Shown one piece after another: positions 26,493 to 35,037 of a DNA stretch of 64,000 nt; the stretch's first letter is position 1, and each line of letters opens with the position of its first letter. The notes under the pieces were generated by a model. The model did no database searches and had not been told where the DNA came from. It worked only from the letters and a program-made list of their open reading frames with translations. The position numbers were made by a program, and so were the translations under genes. Source of the stretch: CAXXOK01 sp963674895 (GTDB lineage Bacteria; Bacillota; Clostridia; Christensenellales; Aristaeellaceae); assembly GCA_963674895.2 (NCBI GenBank), contig CAXXCY010000002.1, forward strand, positions 186,001-250,000, read 5' to 3'.

Positions 26493-27194
26493 ATGATGGT
26501 AAAAAAACTGACGGCACTGTTGATTGCCCTTCTCATGTTCTGTACTTTTGCTTCGGCAGACACATTTGATTATTCAGGCGTTTGGTATCTGGTCTCCTAT
26601 GAAGCGCAAGGGATGGTCATCAACCCCGCTGACATGGGTATGGAGATGTCCTTTACTCTGAATGCTGACGGCACCGGGTTGATCGTGATACCCGATCAGG
26701 AAGACCTGGTTGCGACTTGGACAGCGGACGGCGAAACCATAACGGTCACAGCTGAAGATACTCCGCTGACCTTTATGCTGACGGAAGACGGAATGCTGAT
26801 CGCTGAACAGGATAACGCAACCATGACATATGGACGTGAAGCGCCCGCCGCGAGCTTTGTTCCAGCCTCCGAAATTGCTGCCGCGGATATCACGGAATTT
26901 GATGGCACATGGAGCATCACCATGGTCAATGCGTTTGGTATGGTATTGCCTTTCTCTGCAATGGCTGAGACGGGTATGATGGACGGAACCGTCCTGATAC
27001 AAAACGGTAGCGTTACTTCATTCGGCAGTCCAGCGGCGGAAGCCGGCACCCTGACGGACGGTAAATTGGTTATCCCTTCTCCTCTGGAAGACGGAGGCTT
27101 GGGGAAAACCATCAGTTTGCTCGAGGATGGTTCTTTATCTCTGGTGTTTATGGATATGGTTTTTTACTGTCAGAAGGCAGAGGCAGCGGAATAA
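26493..27194 (+). CDS. Secreted protein with two lipocalin-like repeats
   Basis: A 233-residue protein with a signal peptide (MVKKLTALLIALLMFCTFASA) probably cleaved after ASA. The mature part has two similar units, about residues 25-105 (FDYSGVWYLVSYEAQG...TWTADGETITVT...GMLI) and 135-228 (FDGTWSITMVNAFG...DGKLVIP...DGSLSLV). Each opens with a G-x-W motif and continues as short beta strands, as in lipocalin-like domains common in Clostridia secretomes. A ligand-binding role is likely but not specified. GGGAAAAGGAG precedes the ATG. Confidence 0.7.
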   Translation: MMVKKLTALLIALLMFCTFASADTFDYSGVWYLVSYEAQGMVINPADMGMEMSFTLNADGTGLIVIPDQEDLVATWTADGETITVTAEDTPLTFMLTEDGMLIAEQDNATMTYGREAPAASFVPASEIAAADITEFDGTWSITMVNAFGMVLPFSAMAETGMMDGTVLIQNGSVTSFGSPAAEAGTLTDGKLVIPSPLEDGGLGKTISLLEDGSLSLVFMDMVFYCQKAEAAE

Positions 27195-27530
27195 TCGTCA
27201 ACCGTCACCGGATTTCATATTAATATTTGCATTTTGTTATGGCGACGACATTGTTTCGCCTGCTGTACTACTTACCGTATTCTCAGATAGGCTGGGCATG
27301 TCAGCAATCCCCGCGCAGCTTTCACCCTGCGAGCGTAAAAGTGCAATATGCTCTTTTTGTGGTGCAGCAAAAATCTCATCTTCCATTCCGAACGGATACC
27401 CCTCTACCCTTTACAGACAGGAAGGAAGCGTTTGCGTACCGAGTAAAATGAAATTCCTCGCCATCCTCGGGACAGGGAGGGGCTGTTTGGGTACGGAATT
27501 GTTTGCCACTGCATTCTGACCTATCGGTAA
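27195..27530. other. 336-base intergenic gap
   Basis: No gene, terminator hairpin with T-run or repeat is visible. The frames here have no ribosome-binding sites and poor composition. Confidence 0.4.
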
Positions 27531-29129
27531 TTAGTCAAGACTGTGTTTGTGCACGCCCTGATTACTATATTGCATCGGTGTGCTTCCCATGTATTTCTTG
27601 AAAACGCGAAAGAAATAGGTATAATTTTCAAACCCGCAGCGCTCGGCTGCGTCCTTAACGGAAATATGCTCAATGAGCAGCAGGTCGGCCGCATGCTGCA
27701 CGCGGTGGCGGTTGATGTATTCGGTAATGCCGATATTCATCTCGCTGTTGAACACCCTTGATAGGTACGAGGGATTGATATGCAGCTTTGTTGCGATTAG
27801 CGACAGGGACATTGTGGTCAAATGCAGCTGATCTTGTATTAGCCTCAGTGCATTTTGCACATGCGCCGACAGCGAGTTTGCGTTTTGCTGGTATAAGTGG
27901 TTGAAAAGCGTTTCAAACAGAGAAAGGCAGTAATTTTCCATCTCGGCAGAGCTGCGAAAATTGATAAGCTTAATAAAATCCGGCTGCGGCATGCCGGCTG
28001 CCTGAAAATAGGTGCAGCACTCCCGGTAAATGCGGCCCAGCATCACGGTGATGCCGACAAAATCGGTCAGCGGCGCTTCGGCATCCTGGGCGCCCTGGTA
28101 CACGCTGGCGATATACCGGCGCAGATGGCGGGACTCCCAATAGGTCATATAGCGTTTGATGGCGTAAAGGGAATGCTCGTACAGGGCTTGGTTGTCCGTA
28201 CCCTGCATCAGCCATGGCTGCGCTTTTTCGTTGGCTACGCGAAGGGAGTTTAATTTTGCGTAGGTAAAATGAATATCCTGTATGCTTTTGCAAAGGGGAG
28301 AGATTGTAATCTCGCTGCCGACGTTGAAATAGCGCTGCAGCGAGTTTTGCCCCTGCTGCTGGAACAGATCCTTGGTGTAGGCGTAAAACTGATCGTCCGT
28401 AAAGCGGTCGTCGCTCATCACCGTGTAAAAGCACTGGTCGTCGGGGTGATAAAAGACAACGCCCACGGTATGGCGGTCTGTGATGTTCTGCAATATCGAG
28501 CAGATGGAACGGATGATAAACGGCAGCTTGTTCATGCCCAGATACTTTTTGCAAAAGCTGTTGTACTGCGAAATCACGGTTTTCGCCAGCAGGATATTGC
28601 TGGCGATATGCGGGATGCCGATGGAATCGGGCAGGAGGAAATCGTTGTCGACTTGTATATATTTCCCAAGAAACAGCGCGCTGAAATAGCGGCAGGTAGC
28701 GGTGGGAAACATATCCATGGACAGCGATGCCATACTGCCGCTTTTTTTCGACAGCCCTTTCTTTTCCCGGAAGGCGGTCAGGATGCGCATAATCTCCACG
28801 CGGTTCAGGCAGTGCTTGAGGATATAATCGATAGCGCCGGCGCGGAAGCTTTCCTTGACAAAGTCAAAATCATCGTAGCTGCTCAGCGCCACACATGCGA
28901 CATGGGGAAACTCCGAGGCGATATAGGCGATCAGCTCCGCGCCGTTCATGCCGGGCATGCACATGTCGACAAACGCCAGGTCGATGGGGTACTGGTGCAG
29001 CTGGTCAATGGCCCGCTGGCCGTTTTCAGCATGGCAGGCAATGGCAAAGCCCTCCTCCTCCCAGTCAAATCCGTTGCGGAAAATGGAGGCAAAGAACGAA
29101 TCGTCATCAACCAGCATGATCTGATACAT
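27531..29129 (-). CDS. YesN-type response regulator with AraC-family DNA-binding domain
   Basis: A 532-residue regulator. The receiver domain is residues 1-120: MYQIMLVDDDSFFASIF has the acidic pocket, PIDLAFVDMCMPG the phospho-acceptor Asp, SSYDDF the Ser/Thr switch and ILKHCL the Lys. A long middle region follows, and the AraC HTH is at about residues 425-530 (MSLSLIATKLHINPSYLSRVFNSEMNIGITEYINRHRVQHA and DAAERCGFENYTYFFRVFKKYMGSTPMQY). It lies 4 bases downstream of the histidine kinase gene on the same strand. Such pairs usually control nearby ABC sugar-uptake genes, here 31193 onward. Confidence 0.92.
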   Translation of the reverse strand: MYQIMLVDDDSFFASIFRNGFDWEEEGFAIACHAENGQRAIDQLHQYPIDLAFVDMCMPGMNGAELIAYIASEFPHVACVALSSYDDFDFVKESFRAGAIDYILKHCLNRVEIMRILTAFREKKGLSKKSGSMASLSMDMFPTATCRYFSALFLGKYIQVDNDFLLPDSIGIPHIASNILLAKTVISQYNSFCKKYLGMNKLPFIIRSICSILQNITDRHTVGVVFYHPDDQCFYTVMSDDRFTDDQFYAYTKDLFQQQGQNSLQRYFNVGSEITISPLCKSIQDIHFTYAKLNSLRVANEKAQPWLMQGTDNQALYEHSLYAIKRYMTYWESRHLRRYIASVYQGAQDAEAPLTDFVGITVMLGRIYRECCTYFQAAGMPQPDFIKLINFRSSAEMENYCLSLFETLFNHLYQQNANSLSAHVQNALRLIQDQLHLTTMSLSLIATKLHINPSYLSRVFNSEMNIGITEYINRHRVQHAADLLLIEHISVKDAAERCGFENYTYFFRVFKKYMGSTPMQYSNQGVHKHSLD

Positions 29130-29133
29130 GATA

Positions 29134-30963
29134 TCAGCCCTCCCCCTCCATCGTTTGCGGCTCTGGCAGCCCGGCCGGCAGGGATATGGTCACCTTGGTG
29201 CCTTTGCCGATTGCCGATGTAATGGTCAGCCCGTACTCCGCGCCATAGAGCAGGCGGATGCGCCTGTCGATGTTATACAGGCCGATGCTGGTGGAGCGCC
29301 GCTTTTCATCCTTTTCATGGAAACCGTCGGTCTGCATCTGCTTAAGCCGGGCTGGCTCGATGCCCATGCCGTCGTCGCAGACTTCAAGAATCAGCTTCTC
29401 CTGCTGCCTGTAAATGCGGATGGAGATGGTGATGAACGGCTCGGTGTCAGACAGCCCGTGCAGAAGCGCGTTTTCCACCATTGGCTGCAGAATGGTTTTG
29501 GGAATCTCGGTGCTGTGGCTGTCCACAGAGATTTCATAATTAATTTTAAACCGGTCAAAGTAGTGGTACTGCATGATCAGTTCATAGTCTTTCAGCAGCG
29601 AAAGCTCCTGATCAATCGGCGCGGTCAGTTGCTGGTTTTCCAGCATATCGCGCAGCAGGCGGCTTAAGGCGCGGCCGAAGGCCTTGATGTTATCGGCGCC
29701 CTGCAGATCGGCCAGCAATATCATGGAGTTGATGGTGTTCATCAAAAAGTGCGGGTTCATCTGCGCCTGCAGCGCCTGCAGCTGCAAAAGATATTTGTTG
29801 CGCTCATCCTTTTTGGTTTGCTCAAACAGCTGGCCCAGCAGCGTGATGGTATAGTTGAGGGAGTTGTGCGCGGTGGCCAGCTCGTCTTTAAATGCCTGCA
29901 TGCTGTCGGGGGTAAAATCGCCCTTTTCCACACGCGCCAGTGCCTTCAATATTTGCTGAATCGGCACATCCATACTGTGAGCGATGGACGAGGAGAGAAA
30001 CGCCTGTGTGAGGGCGATGATCACAATCAGCCCCAGCGTGATCAAGACGATCACCCACACATTGCTTAAAAACACCGAATAGGGAATAGCCGAAACGATA
30101 TACCAGCTGGGCAGCTGCATCAGGTAATAGGCGCACAGGGAGGGCACGCGGTTTGATTTGAACCGGCTGGAAACAAACGACCCCGTATCGCCCTGCAGGT
30201 TTTTGGCAAGATCGTCTCTGAAGAGCTGGGTATCGATGGCCGTATAGGGGGTCAGGCTGCTGAAAACAACGGCGTTGTCCGCGCCGATAATGAAATAATC
30301 CTTGTTTCCGCTGTCGCTGATGCTGAAAAACGTTTCCTTGTCGATATACGCCAGGATATAGCCGATGTAGATGGAGTTGTTTTCCATATCCGTTACGCGC
30401 TTGACATATAAAAAGCCGTTCATATTCTGGCCGGAGGACAGCAGCCTGTAATTTGCGGCATCGTCCAGAAAGGTGTTGCTCTGGTGCAAAAAGGATTCCT
30501 TGACGAAGGATACATAATCCAGCTCATCCGGAGCAAAGTCGCCGTGCGGGCCGTTGAACACCTGTAAAAGCTCATAGCTGTTGGTTACCAGCGCCACATC
30601 GGTTACATACTCCAGCATGTGCAGCTGTTCCATAATGTGGCCGGTCAGCTCGTCGATCGCCCGGTATTTTTCATAGTCGGACATCACGATGTATTCGCTG
30701 AGCAAATGCTGCGTACGGTCGTCCTGGGAAATGCCGACGATGGCGGTGTCAAAATGATACAGCTCGTTGGAGATATTGCCGGAATAGTTTTTCAACGTTT
30801 CCAGCTCCTGGTCGCCAAACCAGCGGGCGGAAGCGGACACATAAAAAACAATCAGCAGCGCGGCAAGCAGCACCAGCGGGATAACCGCAAGCATGAGATT
30901 GGTTCTAAACAGCCGCGCATATATTTTCCGGTTGCGCAGGTAGGTGTACAGCTTCTGATTCAT
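29134..30963 (-). CDS. YesM-type sensor histidine kinase
   Basis: A 609-residue membrane kinase. The start at 30963 (MNQKLYTYLRNRKIYARLFRTNLML) lies 38 bases after a TATAAT; the open frame extends 43 codons upstream through low-complexity sequence and is not used. Two transmembrane helices (residues about 22-45 and 290-315) flank an extracellular sensor. HAMP-like sequence with MDVPIQQILKALARVEKGDF follows, then the His box LQALQAQMNPHFLMNTINSM and a GHKL ATPase (ENALLHGL, DDGMGI, STSIGLYN). It is transcribed with the response regulator. The extracellular domain probably senses sugar or a binding protein. Confidence 0.92.
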   Translation of the reverse strand: MNQKLYTYLRNRKIYARLFRTNLMLAVIPLVLLAALLIVFYVSASARWFGDQELETLKNYSGNISNELYHFDTAIVGISQDDRTQHLLSEYIVMSDYEKYRAIDELTGHIMEQLHMLEYVTDVALVTNSYELLQVFNGPHGDFAPDELDYVSFVKESFLHQSNTFLDDAANYRLLSSGQNMNGFLYVKRVTDMENNSIYIGYILAYIDKETFFSISDSGNKDYFIIGADNAVVFSSLTPYTAIDTQLFRDDLAKNLQGDTGSFVSSRFKSNRVPSLCAYYLMQLPSWYIVSAIPYSVFLSNVWVIVLITLGLIVIIALTQAFLSSSIAHSMDVPIQQILKALARVEKGDFTPDSMQAFKDELATAHNSLNYTITLLGQLFEQTKKDERNKYLLQLQALQAQMNPHFLMNTINSMILLADLQGADNIKAFGRALSRLLRDMLENQQLTAPIDQELSLLKDYELIMQYHYFDRFKINYEISVDSHSTEIPKTILQPMVENALLHGLSDTEPFITISIRIYRQQEKLILEVCDDGMGIEPARLKQMQTDGFHEKDEKRRSTSIGLYNIDRRIRLLYGAEYGLTITSAIGKGTKVTISLPAGLPEPQTMEGEG

Positions 30964-31000
30964 GTTCGGGCGGCGGCTCGCTTTCTGACCGTTTTGGCAT

Positions 31001-31006
31001 ATTATA
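31001..31006 (-). promoter_or_regulatory. -10 element of the histidine-kinase gene
   Basis: The minus strand reads TATAAT here, 38 bases before the kinase start. No clear -35 hexamer is visible, which is compatible with activator-dependent transcription or an extended -10. Confidence 0.4.
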
Positions 31007-31140
31007 ACACAAACGGCCGGCCTGCGGCACCGCGCCGCCTGTTCGACGGCGCCGGCAAACGCCCGGGTCCTGGCGAAACGCGCCGGGAACAACGGGCCAA
31101 AAACCGCGCTGACGCCGGTTCGGCAAATTTATCCGCCCGC

Positions 31141-31169
31141 TTGAAAGAATACGCCGCCAACCCTATAAT
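31141..31169 (+). promoter_or_regulatory. Sigma-A promoter of the divergent solute-binding-protein gene
   Basis: TTGAAA at 31141-31146 and TATAAT at 31164-31169 are separated by 17 bases, a near-consensus housekeeping promoter. The start codon of the next gene is only 24 bases downstream, leaving a very short leader. Confidence 0.7.
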
Positions 31170-31192
31170 GGGTGGCATGGGGGGGAATCAAT

Positions 31193-32359
31193 ATGCGCAA
31201 ACTTCGGCTTGTTTTGGTTATGGCTCTGGTGGCGGGCAGTGCTTTGGCCGCCTGTTCGTGGCCGGGCCGCAGCGCGGCAGACGCCGACACGCAGCTGCCC
31301 TTTGCCGTGAAATACTGGACGGCCAGTAAAAGCCGCAGCCAGTATATGCAGCAGATGGCTCTGGCGTGGAACCGGCTGTATCCGCAGCGGGCGCTGAACC
31401 TGCAGGTATCGGTGTTTGAAGACGACCGCATCGACTCCATGACCTGGACGTCGCTGCACAGCGGCATCCTGCTGCCGGGGCTGGAAGCGCCGGACCTGGT
31501 GGATGTCGATTTTCAATACTTTCCCAAATACGCCAACCAGCGGTATTGCCTGCTCAACCCGCTGAATGAAATTGTCACCCGCTATTTGCAGGAACAGGGA
31601 AACAGCGGCGTATTGTATGCCTATACCTACCGCGAGATGTGTTTTGGCATCCCCTTTGGCGCCGACGACATGATCCTGGTCTATCAAAACGACATCCTGA
31701 CCGCCGCGGGGATTGATATGCAAACCGTGGAAACCTGGGATGATTTTATCCAGGCGGGCGTCCGCCTGCGCGAGGCCGGAGACGCGCGGATGATCGGGAT
31801 GGATATGGACGATTATCTTGTGTTTCTCATGGTATTGCAGCAGCTTTGCCAGCAAAGCGGCGAAACGGCGCCAAACGAGGCCCTTTACACCCAAACCCTT
31901 ACGATGCTTCGCAGTCTGTACGAAAGCGGCGTGGCGGTGCTGATGCCGGGCGGGCGAATACACAGCAAGTTATTTTTGGAATCGTTTCTGGCGGGGGACA
32001 TCGCCTGTGTGCTGATGCGCCGCGCCGACTATCTGGAGATGCTGCCAAAGCTTTCGGACATCGCGCAGAGCCTTGGCACCATGACGCCGCCGGGGTTCGG
32101 CGGGTCGCAGCCGGCGCGGGTGCCGGGTGATGCCACAGCCATCACCACCGCCTGTACCCAAATGCGGCTGCTGATGGATTTTCTGACGTTCGCAAGGCTG
32201 GACCCGCAGGCGCAAACGGAGATGGCGGAATGGTTCGGCTACACCCTGACCGAGCAGGAAACGCTGCGGGGCGACGAATGCTTGCTCAACGCGGACGACG
32301 TTCTTGCATATCTGGAAACCTATGAAATGGATCTGGCCGCTTTGATTTATACACCGTGA
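31193..32359 (+). CDS. Extracellular solute-binding lipoprotein (family 1)
   Basis: A 388-residue lipoprotein. MRKLRLVLVMALVAGSALAACSW is a signal peptide with lipobox LAAC. The mature part has the family 1 layout: VKYWTASKSRSQYMQQMALAWN, TLWDFI-like TWDDFIQAGVRL and an FAG-type end. It is divergently transcribed from the YesM/YesN operon, without its own permease genes, and precedes the sugar importer. It may serve as an extracytoplasmic cosensor for the kinase, as binding proteins do in some three-component systems (inference), or as an alternative receptor for the transporter. Confidence 0.82.
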   Translation: MRKLRLVLVMALVAGSALAACSWPGRSAADADTQLPFAVKYWTASKSRSQYMQQMALAWNRLYPQRALNLQVSVFEDDRIDSMTWTSLHSGILLPGLEAPDLVDVDFQYFPKYANQRYCLLNPLNEIVTRYLQEQGNSGVLYAYTYREMCFGIPFGADDMILVYQNDILTAAGIDMQTVETWDDFIQAGVRLREAGDARMIGMDMDDYLVFLMVLQQLCQQSGETAPNEALYTQTLTMLRSLYESGVAVLMPGGRIHSKLFLESFLAGDIACVLMRRADYLEMLPKLSDIAQSLGTMTPPGFGGSQPARVPGDATAITTACTQMRLLMDFLTFARLDPQAQTEMAEWFGYTLTEQETLRGDECLLNADDVLAYLETYEMDLAALIYTP

Positions 32360-32451
32360 CACGGTGCATGGTATACCCTTCGGCTTTTTAAAAAGTAAAA
32401 ATAGTGCAGTGATGTCTGAAAGTTTTAGTGTTTTTGGGCTGTTTCTCACCA

Positions 32452-32457
32452 TATAAT
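32452..32457 (+). promoter_or_regulatory. -10 element upstream of the ribose-type importer operon
   Basis: TATAAT at 32452-32457 is 38 bases before the start of the binding-protein gene. The region 17 bases upstream has only a TGTTTT-like -35, suggesting an activated promoter; the YesN-type regulator nearby is the obvious candidate. Confidence 0.4.
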
Positions 32458-32494
32458 CAATCCAGCAAATCGAAAAACTGAAGGAGGTCTCCCT

Positions 32495-33490
32495 ATGAAA
32501 AAGTTACTGGCACTTCTCTTTTCCCTATGCCTGCTGGCAGGCGTTACCTCGACCGCTTTTGCCGATGACCTGAACTATGATTTTAAAATCGGCTATACGG
32601 TGCTGGGGAATGCAACCAACTTTTTTGTCAGCGTGAACAGCAGCCTGGAAGCAGCCTGCGCTGAAAAAGGCGTGGAGCTGGCTTGGACCATCAACGACCG
32701 CGACGCTTCCAAGATGAGAACGGCTATCGATACCTATGTGATGCAGGATGCGGACATTATCGTCGATTTTACCGTGCTTGCGGAAACCGGCACCGCCATC
32801 GCGACCGAACTTGCTAACCAGGGCATACCGCTGCTGAGCATCGACTGCGTGTATGAAAACGCGTATTTCTTCGGCGTCAATAATGAGATGGCCGGGATTA
32901 CCGCGGGCGAATATGTGCAGGAGTGGGTTGGCTCGCACTGGGACGACCAGATTGACGCCGTCCAGGTGCTTTACAACGAGGCCAACGGCGCCACCGTGAA
33001 ACTGCGTGTCTCCGCTGCGGCCGACGTGCTGACCGGCGCAGGGCTGGTGGACGCGGACAAGGTGACCTACACAAACATCAACTCCTCCGGCGCGTCCACC
33101 ACCGACGTTTCCTATGTCCGCAGCCTTGTTGTGGACTACCTCACCGCGCACCCCAACGATAAACACATTGTGATTGTCGCCCAGACTGATGAACAGGCCA
33201 ATGCCGCCAACGCTGCGGCGATGTCCTCCGGCCGTGAGGGTGAAGTGGCTATTATCTCGCACAACTGCGACCTGAGCGTGGTCGCAACCCTTCAGCAAAA
33301 AGCCGGTGCGATCATCGGCACTGTGAACTACAACTCCAGCGGATACGGTGCCCAGATTGTGGATGCATGCGCGCAGATTCTGGCGGCGCAGGCAGCCGGA
33401 GAGAAGCTGGATTGGTTCTTCTACAACAAGGTCTTCGTGGTCAACCAGGACAATGTCTGGGATTACTTCCCTGACGCGATTCAGCAATAG
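32495..33490 (+). CDS. Sugar ABC transporter substrate-binding protein (RbsB/family 4 type)
   Basis: A 331-residue protein with signal peptide MKKLLALLFSLCLLAGVTSTAFA. The mature part is a periplasmic-binding-protein type I fold: FKIGYTVLGNATNFFVSVNSSLEAACAEKG at the front, DADIIVDFTV, NQGIPLLSIDCVY and, later, IVIVAQTDEQANAANAAAMSSG. A strong AAGGAGG precedes it. It is the first gene of the apparent operon that continues with ATPase, permease, Fe-S proteins, a second binding protein and a U32-like gene. Ligands of the family are ribose, galactose, autoinducer-2 or, less often, purines and simple polyols. Confidence 0.88.
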   Translation: MKKLLALLFSLCLLAGVTSTAFADDLNYDFKIGYTVLGNATNFFVSVNSSLEAACAEKGVELAWTINDRDASKMRTAIDTYVMQDADIIVDFTVLAETGTAIATELANQGIPLLSIDCVYENAYFFGVNNEMAGITAGEYVQEWVGSHWDDQIDAVQVLYNEANGATVKLRVSAAADVLTGAGLVDADKVTYTNINSSGASTTDVSYVRSLVVDYLTAHPNDKHIVIVAQTDEQANAANAAAMSSGREGEVAIISHNCDLSVVATLQQKAGAIIGTVNYNSSGYGAQIVDACAQILAAQAAGEKLDWFFYNKVFVVNQDNVWDYFPDAIQQ

Positions 33491-33504
33491 ACAAACCGCA
33501 CGCT

Positions 33505-33539
33505 GGGAGGGAATCGGGCCAAGAGCCCGGTTCTCTCCC
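33505..33539 (+). promoter_or_regulatory. Stem-loop between binding protein and ATPase genes
   Basis: GGGAGGGAATCGGGC (33505-33519) pairs over its full 15 bases with GCCCGGTTCTCTCCC (33525-33539), with two G-U pairs and a five-base loop. No T-run follows, so it is more likely an mRNA-stabilising or partial-termination element that raises expression of the binding protein over the membrane parts. Confidence 0.6.
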
Positions 33540-33557
33540 GTTATTGAGGTGATGGAC

Positions 33558-35036
33558 ATGCCAATGACCCTGATCATGGAGGATATATACAAAGAGTTTC
33601 CGGGTGTGGTTGCCGTAAACCATGTAGATCTAGAGGCTAATGGTGGAAAGGTGCTGGCCTTGATCGGCGAGAACGGGGCCGGTAAATCCACGCTGATGAA
33701 AATCCTTTCCGGCGCGTATCAGCCGGATGGCGGCACGATTTATCTGGAAGGCGAAAAGCTTGATAAATACAACCCCAGGCAGGCGATTGATTGCGGAATA
33801 TCGGTCATTTATCAGGAACTCAATTACATAAACTATATGACGGTCGCCGAAAACATTATGCTGGGCAATTTCCCACTGCGCGGAAAGCTTGTGGACAAAA
33901 AAGCGATGCGCAAAAGAAGCCTGGAAATACAAAAGCAGGTCGGTATCGAGTATATTCATCCCGATACGCCGTTGGCCAACCTGACGGTGGGTGAAAAGCA
34001 GCTGGTGGAAATCGCCAAAGCATACGCGCGTAATCTGAAAATACTTGTGATGGACGAGCCGACCTCCGCGCTTAACGACAGAGAGTGTGAAAAGCTGTTC
34101 TCCTTAATCAAAAAACTGCGTAATGAAGGCAAAGCGATTATATATATCTCGCATAAGCTTGACGAAATTCTGGAGGTTTCCGATCAAGTCATGGTCATGC
34201 GCGACGGCAAGCGCGTAGGCTATATGGATATTGCCGAGGCAACCAAAGACCGTATGATCTCGCTGATGGTGGGCCGCAGCATTGAGGATATGTATCCCAT
34301 TCACGCCCGCAAGATCGGCGATGTTTTGCTGACCGTGGAAAACATGACCGGCGAATTTGTCAGTGACGTTTCCTTTTCGCTGCGAAGCGGCGAAATCGTC
34401 GGCTTTTTCGGACTGATGGGCGGCGGCTGCACGGAGATTGTGCAAAGCCTGTTCGGCGCGCTGCGCGCCGCCAAGAAGATAACGGTTGCGGGCAAACCGG
34501 TGCGCATCAACAGCACGAAAGACGCCATCCGCTGCGGCATGGCCTATGTGCCCAGCGAGCGGAAAACCGAGGGCCTGGTGCTGATGGCGACCGTCAAGCG
34601 AAACGCGACGCTGCTGCGCCTGAACTCGCTGATGAAGCGGTTTTGGTTTGATAAAAAGGAAGAGGAACGCCTGACCCGGGAATGGATCAAGCTGCTGAAC
34701 ATCAAAACGCCGGGTACGGAAACGGTGGTGGAATCCTTATCCGGCGGGAACCAGCAAAAGGTTGTGCTGGCAAAATGGATGATGAACAAGCCCCGCATCC
34801 TGATCCTCAACGAGCCGACGCGCGGGATTGACGTCGGGGCGAAAACCGAGATTTACCGGCTGATTGAGCGGTTCTGCAATCAGGGCCTCGGGGTGATTAT
34901 CGTATCCAGCGAGATGGCGGAAGTCATCTCCGTATCCGACCGGGTATATGCGGTGTACAACGGAGAAATCCGCGGGGAGTTCGCCAAGGAAGACATCACC
35001 CAGGAGAAAATCATGCGGAAAGCGATAGGTGAATAA
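33558..35036 (+). CDS. Sugar ABC transporter ATP-binding protein (RbsA/MglA type)
   Basis: A 492-residue double ATPase. First domain: GENGAGKS Walker A, LTVGEKQLVEIAKA signature, LVMDEPTSAL Walker B. The second domain, from about residue 245, has degenerate Walker A (FGLMGGGCTE), SLSGGNQQKVVLAKW signature and ILILNEPTRGIDVGAKTEI, the usual asymmetry of RbsA. Start at ATG 33558, six bases after GAGGTG; an earlier ATG at 33552 touches that site. It follows the binding-protein gene after the stem-loop and overlaps its operon partner permease by spacing of one base. Confidence 0.92.
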   Translation: MPMTLIMEDIYKEFPGVVAVNHVDLEANGGKVLALIGENGAGKSTLMKILSGAYQPDGGTIYLEGEKLDKYNPRQAIDCGISVIYQELNYINYMTVAENIMLGNFPLRGKLVDKKAMRKRSLEIQKQVGIEYIHPDTPLANLTVGEKQLVEIAKAYARNLKILVMDEPTSALNDRECEKLFSLIKKLRNEGKAIIYISHKLDEILEVSDQVMVMRDGKRVGYMDIAEATKDRMISLMVGRSIEDMYPIHARKIGDVLLTVENMTGEFVSDVSFSLRSGEIVGFFGLMGGGCTEIVQSLFGALRAAKKITVAGKPVRINSTKDAIRCGMAYVPSERKTEGLVLMATVKRNATLLRLNSLMKRFWFDKKEEERLTREWIKLLNIKTPGTETVVESLSGGNQQKVVLAKWMMNKPRILILNEPTRGIDVGAKTEIYRLIERFCNQGLGVIIVSSEMAEVISVSDRVYAVYNGEIRGEFAKEDITQEKIMRKAIGE

Positions 35037-35037
35037 T

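Noticed and set aside
28269..29222. A 317-codon plus-strand frame opposite the response regulator
   Set aside because: It is a shadow of the receiver and middle domains of the minus-strand gene, with no start site or motif.
32351..32366. CACCGTGACACGGTG as a terminator after the lipoprotein gene
   Set aside because: Stem of six bases overlapping the stop codon with no T-run; not enough for a terminator call.
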